DNA of 64,000 nucleotides from [Clostridium] viride DSM 6836 (GCA_000620945.1 KK211198.1:898729-962728), one strand, 5' to 3'. Shown: positions 18,401-25,080, numbered from the stretch's first letter. The notes: a model not told the origin generated them from the sequence alone. A program made the numbers and translations.

Positions 18401-18720
18401 GGTATGCAAACGCTCAGAGTTGGGCAATGGAAAACGGCATTTCCGACGGCTCAAACCTTGAGGGCCACATTACTCGTGAACAGCTTGTCACCATGCTTTG
18501 GAGGCACGCAGGAAGCCCAGAGCTCTCCGACTATGCGAGTCTGTTGACCTTCACAGACGCAAGTGAAATTTCCCAATACGCACAGCTTGCCTTTGCTTGG
18601 GCACATCAGGAGGGCATTGTCAGCGGAAAAGGAAATGGTATCTTGGATCCCAAAGGCAATGCCACACGAGCAGAGGTGGCAAAGTTGTTTGCATCTCTGC
18701 AACATAACATTAAAAAATGA
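12499..18720 (+). CDS. Giant secreted surface protein: BspA-type leucine-rich repeats, Ig-like modules, three SLH domains
   Basis: The protein has 2073 residues from the ATG at 12499 (AGGAGG upstream). Residues 1-27 are a signal peptide ending AMA. Residues about 40-360 are tandem BspA/Treponema-type LRRs (pattern IPSxVTSIGxxAFxGC). A cadherin-like sandwich follows (about 400-490). An approximately 95-residue module (TPTKNGTPSTT... to the AFPATA end) occurs twice, near 498 and 917. Bacterial Ig-like units with YDDGTTD..FTDYTVDKTGPL occur three times (about 597, 674, 1015). MBG/YDG-like repeats cover about 1250-1660. Three SLH motifs (FPDVKQNDWFYDAV and following) end the protein at about 1906-2071. 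SLH domains bind pyruvylated secondary wall polymer, so it is probably an S-layer-associated adhesin. It is the largest gene of element A. Confidence 0.9.
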   Translation: MRTRLLSLAMALCMMVSLLPTVAMAADIITGQGYEYNTKTKILTVKEKGGAQRFGGDYQASYRNQCIKAVIQTGVTELGYCEFHLFAALTTVEFPSTLTKVSEGAFSQCTSLTEITIPETVTEIGNSPFWGCTALKKVTLPSSLTSITEAMFEGCTSLETITFNNINNVKSVGNSAFKGCTNLKTFTIPSQVTSIGNNAFYGCSSLSSITIPSKVSSIGEWAFYNCTSLTSAIFQNSMTDLTRSIFHGCTNLSSVTLPSNLKTIGIDAFNSCTSLSSINIPSTVTLIDSRAFQACSNLSAVHFASPSALDVINDYSFYGCSRLSFIIIPSKVTRLGYNAFSGCTNITAVFDSPTAPVLDAYGIVFQPADGYKLYVPKYGTGYSGYGWTRLVVGNVGLTNLTLSSGELSPAFSFNQYTYTATVPTGTSSITFTPTDFRGETITVNGTPVVSGQASNVISLTGDTTTVTIQATYGTTVETYTVEVTKAPAPVNLFTLSGKVTTPTKNGTPSTTAIDTAQYTGTVSWKDPSGSSVGSKFLGGTAYTATLTLTPKQGYTFKGLLANQFTFTNATVTNPAGGDGDLVVSIAFPATAPRTLSSMAITTQPKTSYEYGETFSASGMIVKATYDDGTTDNNFTAYTVDKTGPLTPSDTMVTLTATGTSMTATQPITVAARVLTSIAVTTQPKMTYQYGETFSPAGMVVTANYKDGATDHNFTDYTVDKTGPLTMSDTTVTLTARDTAVKTTLNITINKADGPAAPSLTFSFDGVNANKLMGSDSTMQYSLDGGAAWSTCSSDMVLAGTQISADKDIKVRKKETATTLPGEIQTIDILVGPASPTGMLPTDCTTIENSNGKISGVNPAMEYKRSTASSWTAVSGNEITGLTDGTYEVRFKATGHMLPSSPSSVPISPYIPATVTNFVLDSHVTAPTKNGTPSTTPIDATQYTGTVSWNVTSGAPVGSTFLGGTAYTATVTLTPKYGYTFSGVSANSFTYLDAAVTHSAGGDGNLMVSIAFPATAARELVSISIKAQPEKTSYTVGETFDKTGMVVTATYDDGTTDGNFTDYTVDKTGPLSSSDTSIKVTANHTSISSQQLIEVSKLDGPSAPTVTFSFDGEHANMLMGATALMQYSLDEESSWSDCSENMDLTGINISTSGIKVRLMETDTTKAGEIKTISISKAETPTATASNATVSGKGTITGVTDKMEYKLSVSSTWISGDGNPIALDPGTYEIRVKATGTVLASDSQVLTIAAFVKGTPTKLDLSYSLTDVVYDGDAKPLSVTAGSSKNLGEIIVYYDGKTDAPTNAGTYQITVDIAGNAEYNAVTGLPLGDYSIEKASHTGITTVSKTVRANKAETNLTVALPTDLPHGASFAASGTVGGTVALIASHSVEGTTLTVSTASHAATSATITIPVTGATNYQDYDVVVTITAENKEIVTVSGLTPATDLVYNGMPQNGYTGTVTVSDNKVSTDELVYTYTSTDSGTYNSTTAPTNAGAYQLVVSIADDNEDFAGAHEAIAFDIAKKEITTPPADTTEFSYRGEEQTYVLVASDAYSVSNNKQTNAGTYPVTVELRDKANTQWADSKNTEDNTFDFVIKKVSATVSADNKTKIEGQPDPVFTFTSSGFVKGESITGVTFTLTGTTITLGGGTVSGGGNDNYDITYKAGTLTIRPAQEVLAATISAATTAKTGVVALDKAASEVSKGQKFVSTALMTTLNHAIADAQKHVTTGDTAPSPGPESSVLSAITALDNALQAFIQGIQVGTKATSSGGGSSVIRDGSDKATGITVEGTLYSNIRVTPLSLRETGTTNDLLDAKTYGELEQRVASGFSVFAAYGVSCDSYRGDLTLTFPVDAAYNGKEFMVSHKTSDGTIKIYTGTTKDGKITIQVQNLALFMIAIQADSQSSDPGASTFPDVKQNDWFYDAVATCRQLGLMNGTSQTSFEPNANSTRAMIVTVLYNMAGKPAVTTSGSEWYANAQSWAMENGISDGSNLEGHITREQLVTMLWRHAGSPELSDYASLLTFTDASEISQYAQLAFAWAHQEGIVSGKGNGILDPKGNATRAEVAKLFASLQHNIKK

Positions 18721-18724
18721 AGAT

Positions 18725-18776
18725 AATAAACGGTGGGTGAGGATCAAAAAACACGTATCCTCGCCCACCGTTTATT
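18725..18776. terminator. Strong bidirectional intrinsic terminator
   Basis: The stem 18725-18744 pairs with 18757-18776 with one wobble. A-rich and T-rich flanks let it stop the surface-protein gene and the opposing glycerate kinase transcript. Confidence 0.85.
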
Positions 18777-18847
18777 GTATTCGAACCGAACGTGGCCGCC
18801 CTTCCACAAAGGCAAGAGAAGCGTTAGCCATCTAAGAAATGCAAAAA

Positions 18848-20002
18848 TCATTCGTTCCTGCTCACCTTATTTAACTTGGCACCTAGATTGATGAGGCGCA
18901 TAACCCGCTCGGCAGCAAATTCTAATAACGGTGCCGCATGTTCCATGGCATAGGGTAGGGTCATTATATCCGTCACCGAACTCTCCGCGATAAAAAGAGG
19001 CGCTTCGTCTGTTGGGGATTGCTGACACACACCACCTCCGATTGCTATAACCGGAACTCCTTGTTTTGCTGCCCGAGTCGCTATACTATAAGCAACCTTG
19101 CCGAAATTGGTGCTTCTGTCAATATGCCCCTCCCCTGTAATCACAAGATCGGTATTCGAAAGCAAGTCATCAAAGCCGCAAAGATCTAAGATTGCATGAC
19201 ATCCGGAAACGAGCCTAGTCTGGCAGAACGCCATGAGACCTGCGCCCAATCCTCCGGCAGCTCCTGCACCCGGCACATCAAGGATATCCATGCCATTACA
19301 CTCTTTCACTCTACGGGCATAGTTGCGCAAACCCTCGTCTAAGCGGTGGATTTCTTCCTGGGATGCCCCCTTTTGTGGCCCGTAAACCACCGAAGCACCG
19401 TCGACTCCGCACAAGGGATTCTGCACATCACACATGACGATAAATTCCGTTTCTTGTATCCGATCATCCATCCCAGAAACATCAATCCGATAAATGTGAG
19501 GAAGCGAACTTCCCTTTCCTATCAGGATGTGACCCTCTGCGTCATAAAAACGAACGCCCAGCGCTTCTGCCATCCCCATACCGCCATCATTGGTAGCAGA
19601 ACCGCCCAGTCCGATATAAATCTTTCTACAACCATGATCCAGCGCAGAGAGTATCATTTGGCCGGTGCCAAAGGTGGATGCTTCGCATGGATTTCGGTCG
19701 CTTGGAGGTACCAAATGAATACCCGATGCTTGGGCCATTTCGAGGATTGCGCAACCATCCCCTAAGATTCCATACACCGCATCCGTCCATTTTCCGATTG
19801 GGCCATAAACAGGTACCCAGATCTCCTTGCCATTTACAAAGCTGAGTATGGCGGATACCGTCCCTTCTCCCCCATCGGCCATCGGGATTCGGATGAGTTC
19901 CGCATCTGGAGCTACGCGCATAATCCCACGAGCCATAGCCGCAGCCGCTTCTTCTGAAGAAAGGCTCCCCTTGAAGGAATCCGGAGCAAGAATAATCTTC
20001 AT
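18848..20002 (-). CDS. Glycerate kinase (GlxK/GarK family)
   Basis: The 384-residue protein phosphorylates D-glycerate with ATP, feeding photorespiratory or sugar-acid carbon into glycolysis. Family marks are the start IILAPDSFKGSLSSEEAAAAM, IPMADGGEGTV, the GLGGSATNDGGMGMAEALG nucleotide-binding motif, and DLVITGEGHIDRST near residue 290. Length is typical. The start at 20002 lies 24 bp after the stop of the arylamine N-acetyltransferase gene, so they likely share the promoter at 20882-20910. Whether the product is 2- or 3-phosphoglycerate cannot be decided here. It is element A cargo. Confidence 0.92.
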   Translation of the reverse strand: MKIILAPDSFKGSLSSEEAAAAMARGIMRVAPDAELIRIPMADGGEGTVSAILSFVNGKEIWVPVYGPIGKWTDAVYGILGDGCAILEMAQASGIHLVPPSDRNPCEASTFGTGQMILSALDHGCRKIYIGLGGSATNDGGMGMAEALGVRFYDAEGHILIGKGSSLPHIYRIDVSGMDDRIQETEFIVMCDVQNPLCGVDGASVVYGPQKGASQEEIHRLDEGLRNYARRVKECNGMDILDVPGAGAAGGLGAGLMAFCQTRLVSGCHAILDLCGFDDLLSNTDLVITGEGHIDRSTNFGKVAYSIATRAAKQGVPVIAIGGGVCQQSPTDEAPLFIAESSVTDIMTLPYAMEHAAPLLEFAAERVMRLINLGAKLNKVSRNE

Positions 20003-20026
20003 CTTCTTCTACCTCCACCGACTCCG

Positions 20027-20833
20027 TTATTCAGATCCAATATATAAATGGAACACCTCTTCTAGCAGCTTCTTTTCCTGCTCTTCTGACGTAATTGGGG
20101 TAACACTGACTTCCACACCGCAGCGTTCCACATAGTATTGATGATCACGAATGGCATAGCAATAGTCCTCGTCGTAAATCGAGACCTTGGGGTATTTGTT
20201 AAATCGGGAGTTAGGGTTTAAGTCGTAGTAATACATGTTAGGAACAAAGTCTAGGTCAATTTGTGGTTCTTCGGTGAAACCCAGGAGCATCCGCCAGTCA
20301 CAGCCAGGCCTTTTTTGCCACATAAGCCATCCCCAAAATTCATCGCGTTCCAGCTTGTATTCACACTTACCATCAAATTGAACCAAATCTTTTTCCAGCA
20401 GGAGCGGAATGCGCGCGTGTTCAAAGTTGTATCCCACATCGGTGAGATAGGTTTTCCCATCCATGGTAACACCCATGGCTCGATGACTTCTCCACTGAAT
20501 CAAATCACTTTGGGCGATAATCCGGCAGCTGTAACTGATGACATCATATCCCAAGGATTCTAACAGCCAGTTATAGATGGCGTTCAGCTCAGAGCAAACC
20601 CCACCTCGATGATGTTCTACGATTTTACGGTATAAGTCTTCCCGGTTCAAAGAAGTTGGTTCGCCCGCCATAATGCTTAAGTTTTCATAAGGAACCTGGG
20701 TAAAATGGGCCAACTGCAAGCGGGTTAGATAGTCTAGGTCCAAATCACTTGGAGGTTCCATACCAATTCGAGCTAAATAGGTATGGATGCGCTCAGGGGA
20801 TAATGGTTCTCCGTTTAGCTTATTGTGGATCAT
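20027..20833 (-). CDS. Arylamine N-acetyltransferase (NAT family)
   Basis: The protein has about 268 residues. The catalytic cysteine is in RGGVCSELNAIYNWLLESLG, preceded by the family motif VPYENLSIM. The His and Asp of the triad are probably in SHRAMGVTMDGKTYLTDVGY. These enzymes transfer acetyl from acetyl-CoA to aromatic amines or hydrazines. I chose the ATG at 20833 because AAGGTG lies at good spacing; an upstream GTG at 20842 overlaps that site. First gene of a two-gene minus-strand unit with glycerate kinase. Confidence 0.9.
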   Translation of the reverse strand: MIHNKLNGEPLSPERIHTYLARIGMEPPSDLDLDYLTRLQLAHFTQVPYENLSIMAGEPTSLNREDLYRKIVEHHRGGVCSELNAIYNWLLESLGYDVISYSCRIIAQSDLIQWRSHRAMGVTMDGKTYLTDVGYNFEHARIPLLLEKDLVQFDGKCEYKLERDEFWGWLMWQKRPGCDWRMLLGFTEEPQIDLDFVPNMYYYDLNPNSRFNKYPKVSIYDEDYCYAIRDHQYYVERCGVEVSVTPITSEEQEKKLLEEVFHLYIGSE

Positions 20834-20881
20834 AATTTTCACCTTAGTCCTATGTAAACGTTCAAGTCTAGTGCTGAATCC

Positions 20882-20910
20882 ATTTTAAAGGAAGCGGAAC
20901 CGATATACAA
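20882..20910 (-). promoter_or_regulatory. Promoter of the NAT-glycerate kinase unit
   Basis: On the minus strand TTGTAT (20910-20905), 17-bp spacer and TAAAAT (20887-20882) lie about 50 bp upstream of the NAT start. Confidence 0.7.
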
Positions 20911-21068
20911 GGGATACGTTTGGGAAATGATTCTACTGATTTATTCTTTCTCTCTCCCTTTCCCCTTAGCTCTTAGCACCTTTTTTATCACAGGAGGAAA
21001 AGGAAAAACAATAATTCAAATTAGAAATCCCCCACTGTCCTGGACATCGCTGTTCCCAAACACAAACT

Positions 21069-21139
21069 ATGTTTGTCAACTAATTTTTAATGTTTCTCGT
21101 TAATTTATAGTTGACAAACATGCTCCTCTTGAATATACT
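21069..21139 (+). promoter_or_regulatory. Promoter with 14-bp inverted-repeat operator, DUF2975/XRE operon
   Basis: TTGACA (21111-21116), 17-bp spacer and TATACT (21134-21139) form a near-consensus promoter. The -35 box lies inside one arm of a perfect inverted repeat (21069-21082 and 21108-21121, each 14 bp, 25 bp apart). Arm spacing and the overlap suggest repressor binding, possibly by the XRE protein at 21759. Confidence 0.75.
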
Positions 21140-21177
21140 GGAAGCAGGAATTCAGATAGAATAAGGAGGTATTCAGA

Positions 21178-21744
21178 ATGGGCATGAATAAAACCGTAGC
21201 GGTTATTAAGAAGCAAACGACGGTGAAAACCATTAGTAAAGTGATCGCAGGGATTCTACTGATCTTCATTCTTTCGCAGGCATTTATGCTAATTGCTGCG
21301 GGTGCCAGATATGTACAAAACTTTGGCACCGGAACTGTCTCCATCGGCTTGGTTGACATTGCATTTTCCTCCCTATCTGAGAAGATACAGGTGATCTTCT
21401 TATGTACGCTAAGTCTGGTTGTTGCGGCGCTCGCCATTTTGGGGAACGTACTGCTGTGGGGATTTTTTAATCAAATTGCGTCAAATGACAAGCCATTCCT
21501 ACCCGATCAGGGAAAACAGCTCCAAAAAATTGCCGTCTTAACCATGCTGCAAGCGCTTCTGCTTGCCTGTTGTAACCCATGGGCCATTGCGCTATCAAAC
21601 CCAACAGTGCACATCTCTTGGCTAATTACTACATTTGTTTTCTCTCTTGGGCAAGGGATGATTTACCCCTTGATTTTCTTCTGTATGGCACTGATTTTTA
21701 ACTATGCAATGGGGTTGCAAACCGAATCTGACGAAACTCTGTAA
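21178..21744 (+). CDS. DUF2975 family membrane protein
   Basis: The 188-residue protein has four predicted membrane helices (about 20-42, 75-105, 115-140, 150-178). This matches DUF2975, a family usually encoded next to a small YozG-like XRE regulator, as here. Its role is unknown. The start follows AAGGAGG at 8 bp spacing. The strong promoter and operator upstream and the XRE gene 14 bp downstream define a two-gene unit, possibly with sfsA. Confidence 0.8.
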   Translation: MGMNKTVAVIKKQTTVKTISKVIAGILLIFILSQAFMLIAAGARYVQNFGTGTVSIGLVDIAFSSLSEKIQVIFLCTLSLVVAALAILGNVLLWGFFNQIASNDKPFLPDQGKQLQKIAVLTMLQALLLACCNPWAIALSNPTVHISWLITTFVFSLGQGMIYPLIFFCMALIFNYAMGLQTESDETL

Positions 21745-21758
21745 GGCAGGGAAACACT

Positions 21759-21992
21759 ATGGCAATTATATTACGGCTGGATCGAATGATGGCCGACCGA
21801 AAAATATCCCTCAACGATCTTGCGGAAAAGGTTGGCATAGCCAATGTCAACTTATCCAAGATTAAAACCGGTAAGGTGAGCGCCATCCGTTTTTCAACCT
21901 TGGAAGCCATTTGCGACGCGCTGGACTGTCAGCCGGGTGACATCCTAGAATACAGGCGGGAGCCGAAGCCGGAGGGCGAGCCGGCGGAATAG
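21759..21992 (+). CDS. Small XRE-family transcriptional regulator (YozG-like)
   Basis: The 77-residue protein is essentially one Cro/C1-type helix-turn-helix: MMADRKISLNDLAEKVGIANVNLSKIKTGKV..RFSTLEAICDALDCQPGDILEY. Such proteins paired with DUF2975 often control their own operon. It probably binds the inverted repeat at 21069-21121 (inference). The C-terminus is a short proline/glutamate tail. Confidence 0.88.
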   Translation: MAIILRLDRMMADRKISLNDLAEKVGIANVNLSKIKTGKVSAIRFSTLEAICDALDCQPGDILEYRREPKPEGEPAE

Positions 21993-22083
21993 CACCAAAC
22001 AAAGTTCACGATGTCATTCCCAATGGACCAAAGACGAAACAATACCGGAGTTTTTCCGGAACAAGGATAGGTAACACGAAGAA

Positions 22084-22764
22084 ATGACTTATACCAACAT
22101 GAAGCAAGCAACATTCCTTGAGCGACCAAATCGCTTTCTCGCTCACATTGAACTGAATGGAAAAACCGAAGTTTGCCACGTCAAAAATACAGGCCGGTGC
22201 AAGGAATTGCTAGTCCCTGGTGCTCCTGTGTTTGTGCAGGAATTTGACAGCAGCACCCGCAAAACGAAGTATGATTTAATCTCGGTGATGAAAGGAAATC
22301 GGCTCATTAATATGGACAGCCAAGTACCGAACAAGGTGTTTTATGAATGGGCATGCGGTGGTCACTTCATCTCTAATGTGACGCATATAAAGCCAGAAGT
22401 CAAATATGGTAACTCTCGCTTTGATTTTTATATGGAAACTCCTGACCAGAAGATCTTTGTTGAGGTGAAGGGAGTCACACTTGAAGAGCATGGGGTTGCC
22501 ATGTTTCCCGATGCACCCACAGAGCGCGGGGTGAAGCATATCAGTGAACTAATCCAAGCGAAGCAGCAAGGCTATGAAAGCTACCTCATTTTTGTGATTC
22601 AAATGGATCACATCCAGTATTTTACCCCTAACAGCCTGACCCATAAAGCGTTTGCACTGAAACTGAACGAGGCACAAGAACAAGGGGTTCATATTCTTGC
22701 CTTGGACTGTCATGTGAGTGAACATAGCATTACGATGGGCAGTCCGGTGAGGATTCAATACTAA
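22084..22764 (+). CDS. sfsA: Sugar fermentation stimulation protein homologue (SfsA)
   Basis: The 226-residue protein has an N-terminal OB-like part (FLERPNRFLAHIELNGK, CHVKNTGRCKELLVPGA) and a nuclease-like core (SRFDFYMETPDQKIFVEVKGVTLEEHGVAMFPDAPTERGVKHI). The core has the PD-(D/E)xK arrangement typical of SfsA. The family was named for an effect on maltose metabolism in E. coli; its molecular activity is unsettled, possibly nucleic-acid cleavage. It starts 92 bp after the XRE gene and ends at a terminator. Confidence 0.92.
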   Translation: MTYTNMKQATFLERPNRFLAHIELNGKTEVCHVKNTGRCKELLVPGAPVFVQEFDSSTRKTKYDLISVMKGNRLINMDSQVPNKVFYEWACGGHFISNVTHIKPEVKYGNSRFDFYMETPDQKIFVEVKGVTLEEHGVAMFPDAPTERGVKHISELIQAKQQGYESYLIFVIQMDHIQYFTPNSLTHKAFALKLNEAQEQGVHILALDCHVSEHSITMGSPVRIQY

Positions 22765-22788
22765 CTATCATGGCGAGTGAAAACATAA

Positions 22789-22842
22789 GCTGAGGCACCC
22801 GAACCATACGATCGCTCGGTGCCCCAGCCTTTAGAATTTTTG
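22789..22842 (+). terminator. Terminator after sfsA
   Basis: 22789-22802 pairs with 22816-22828 with one wobble and one bulge, followed by two T runs. Between this and 23083 the minus strand shows protein-like fragments in two frames (ISNDGSGRFDVYRNQ and QFTHVDILFALVQNQQ), perhaps a decayed gene tail; no family recognised. Confidence 0.6.
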
Positions 22843-23082
22843 CATGCTATCAACTAGTTTCTGATACTTGCTCGTTGAAAAAAATCTTGAACCCAATCAT
22901 CATGTTCCCAGATGAATGGATCGCTTATGGTGCCAACCTGATTTCTATAAACATCAAAACGCCCACTCCCATCATTGGATATCCACAATCACCAAACGAT
23001 CCTGTTGATTTTGGACAAGCGCGAATAAAATATCTACATGCGTGAATTGACCAATATCCTTCCTTCTTCCAATTCTTCTATC

Positions 23083-23125
23083 AAAAAAGCCTTGATGCTC
23101 CCCTGGGGAAGCGTCAAGGCTTTTT
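23083..23125 (-). terminator. Terminator overlapping the recombinase A stop codon
   Basis: A 12-bp outer stem (23084-23095 with 23114-23125) plus an inner GC-rich stem is followed on the minus strand by six T residues. The recombinase stop codon lies within the stem. Confidence 0.85.
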
Positions 23126-24631
23126 AAATTTAAACTGAATTTCAATGTTTTTTTTTTGATCAATTTCAATCCGTTCCACCAATGCGACTACCGTTAGTCG
23201 ATCAAGCTTATGGAAGCCCATAAACTCTTGAATTTGATCCCGCATGACCTCATCGGAATCGTCCCGTCTGCTCAATTTGTAATACGCTTCTAAATGCTCC
23301 TCCATTTCATTACGTTCTTGTTTCAGCGCCCTTGCCATTTCCCTATAATCCATTTCGCTGATCACTTCATTCGTCTTATCCTTATAGAGATTTAACATTA
23401 TTCTCTTATTGTGATCAATTTGTTGTTTTAATTGATCGATTTGAGTCTCCACCGATTTCTGATTCGACGGACTGTGAATCCCTGCAAATATCTCCTCTTT
23501 CTTAGGCAAGGTATCCGTAAATTCTTTCAGAGCACCTTGAATCGCTGCTATCACAGAGTCTTCTCGGATGCAGTGTGAGGTGCATAGCTTTACCCTGCCC
23601 CCTCGCCGATACCCCTGACAGACCATATAGGTTCGCGTCTCACTCTCCCGTACGTAAGTCATGGGACTTCCACAATCCGCACAATAGGCCAAACCCGTTA
23701 ACAAATGTTCGTTTCCTTTGCTTGTCTTATAGCTTCTTGTTCGCATCCTTTTCTGCACTTCTTCAAAGTCCCTATCGCTTACAATCGCTTCATGGGTATT
23801 TCGCACAATCATCCATTCTTCCTTCGGAAGGGTTTGTTTTTTGTCAATCTTATAATTGATCTTTTTACTTCGATTCTGTGTGACATGTCCTGCATAGGTG
23901 GGGTTGGTCAAAATCCGCCGCACCATGCTCTCGTTCCACATACCAGAAAATCGTTTTTGCGTATGCGTGAGATGCCGATAGGCGGATGGGGTCTCAATCT
24001 TCTGCTCTGACAACTGCTTGACAATCCCAATGATCGAACCGCTTTCTAAAAAGCTCTGGAAAATTTCTTTCACCACGGGAGCTGCAATGGGATCGACCAC
24101 TAACCTCCCCTTCTCTTCCGGATGCTTTTCGTAGCCGTAAGGTGCCGTCGAGCCAATAAATTTCCCCTCGGCCTTTCTGGTGGTTAAGGCCGTGCGAACT
24201 TTCCGAGAAATATCCTTGGCGTACATGTCATTGAATACAGAAAGAAAAGGAGTCAATAGATCGACTCCTTGGCTTTCACTGGTATCTATGTGATCGTTCA
24301 CTGCGATATAGCGGACACGTTTAAGGGGAAAATACTGTTCCAAATAGTAACCGGTTTGGATATAGTCACGACCTAAGCGGGAAAGATCTTTGGTGATGAC
24401 CGTGTTGATCTTATTTGCTTCGATGTCCCCTATCATGCGAAGAAAGCCCGGACGATCAAAATTGGTCCCACTGTAACCATCATCGATATAAGTATCGGTC
24501 AGACACCAGCCCTTGCTGTCCAGAAACTGCTGAAGGAAAAGGCGCTGGTTTGCTATACTATGTGACTCGCTCTCTCGCTCGTCATCCTCTCGGGATAATC
24601 TGAGATAGAGCGCTATTTTTTCATTTGACAT
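23114..24631 (-). CDS. Large serine recombinase of element A
   Basis: The 505-residue protein has a resolvase catalytic domain with the nucleophilic serine in ALYLRLSREDD (Ser13). Family motifs are DDGYSGTNFDRPGFLRM and TKDLSRLGRDYIQTGYYLE, followed by the recombinase domain (around 160-270) and a zinc ribbon (YCADCGS, then a second Cys pair in CQG/CTSHC). A coiled coil lies near 370-440. It belongs to the TnpX-like group of large serine recombinases. It should excise and integrate element A by joining the att sites at 7724 and 25070, about 440 bp away. All catalytic motifs are intact. It is the second gene of a unit with a 41-codon ORF. Confidence 0.93.
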   Translation of the reverse strand: MSNEKIALYLRLSREDDERESESHSIANQRLFLQQFLDSKGWCLTDTYIDDGYSGTNFDRPGFLRMIGDIEANKINTVITKDLSRLGRDYIQTGYYLEQYFPLKRVRYIAVNDHIDTSESQGVDLLTPFLSVFNDMYAKDISRKVRTALTTRKAEGKFIGSTAPYGYEKHPEEKGRLVVDPIAAPVVKEIFQSFLESGSIIGIVKQLSEQKIETPSAYRHLTHTQKRFSGMWNESMVRRILTNPTYAGHVTQNRSKKINYKIDKKQTLPKEEWMIVRNTHEAIVSDRDFEEVQKRMRTRSYKTSKGNEHLLTGLAYCADCGSPMTYVRESETRTYMVCQGYRRGGRVKLCTSHCIREDSVIAAIQGALKEFTDTLPKKEEIFAGIHSPSNQKSVETQIDQLKQQIDHNKRIMLNLYKDKTNEVISEMDYREMARALKQERNEMEEHLEAYYKLSRRDDSDEVMRDQIQEFMGFHKLDRLTVVALVERIEIDQKKNIEIQFKFKKP

Positions 24632-24738
24632 ATGGGCTCACGCTCCCGTGTCAAGGTTTCAAAAATCTGCCTGAGTTTTTCCTCTAGGCTCCCATCGTTT
24701 TCATTGAATCGATACCTTACCTTACCCTGTTTGGTCAT
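24613..24738 (-). CDS. Small 41-residue protein upstream of recombinase A (TnpW-like)
   Basis: The ORF begins MTKQGKVRYRFNENDGSLEE, continues KLRQIFETLTRERE, and overlaps the recombinase start by 19 bp, with AAGGAG upstream. The pattern of a short beta strand followed by an amphipathic helix (SLEEKLRQIFETL) resembles TnpW-type proteins encoded next to TnpX recombinases. Its position suggests a partner such as a directionality factor, but no function has been shown from sequence. Confidence 0.6.
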   Translation of the reverse strand: MTKQGKVRYRFNENDGSLEEKLRQIFETLTREREPICQMKK

Positions 24739-24912
24739 GCAATTTCACTCCTTAGTAGTTGATGAATCTCTGCAAGTGAAGGAACTTCACTTACTTTCTC
24801 ATACGCACACAGTGATCCTGTGAGGAACATCAACGAAGGGTTCCGACATGGAAGTAAACACGCTCCCTCTACTAGTGACATACGATCAGCACACAACGCC
24901 ACCCATAGGCTT

Positions 24913-24941
24913 TTTATATGCGATTGCGGGTGGTTATATGA
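24913..24941 (-). promoter_or_regulatory. Sigma-E-like (mother-cell) promoter of the recombinase A unit
   Basis: On the minus strand TCATATA (24941-24935), a 14-bp spacer and CATATAAA (24920-24913) match the Bacillus sigma-E consensus (KMATATT, 14-15 bp, CATACAMT) at 12 of 15 positions. The start would lie near 24906, giving a leader of about 170 nt before the 41-codon ORF. The skin recombinase gene of B. subtilis is also sigma-E controlled. Confidence 0.5.
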
Positions 24942-25045
24942 ATCTACCTTGCCAATATACCAAGTATACTAACTTCGAATCATGACCACTTCACCATGAC
25001 AGCCGAATTGAACAGCTCCATGCAAAGACTGTCACGAATAAAAAC

Positions 25046-25080
25046 CCTTATCCAAATCACACATCCACCCCCCCTGGAAG
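25046..25080. other. Recombination site at the right end of element A
   Basis: Element-side arm 25046-25069, central CC (25070-25071), then dpaA sequence. The arm matches the inverted arm at 7726-7749 in 21 of 24 positions. The core ATCCACCCC is shared with 7717-7725. Confidence 0.85.

Larger units (their letters stand above)
7726..25069. mobile_element. Element A: about 17.35-kb serine-recombinase element inserted in dpaA
   Basis: The interval lies between two copies of the 9-bp core ATCCACCCC and splits dpaA in frame. Its recombinase gene sits at the right end (23114-24631, minus strand). Cargo in order: ABC-F protein with leader, flavin disulfide reductase, large SLH surface protein, glycerate kinase, arylamine N-acetyltransferase, DUF2975/XRE pair, sfsA. 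I see no phage structural, conjugation or replication genes, so it is not an intact prophage or ICE. From 7750 to 8194 it holds only one hairpin. Expected excised circle: 17,346 bp counting one core. Confidence 0.88.

Noticed and set aside
7726..25069. Element A as an intact prophage or conjugative element
   Set aside because: No capsid, portal, terminase, lysis, relaxase or type IV secretion genes are present.
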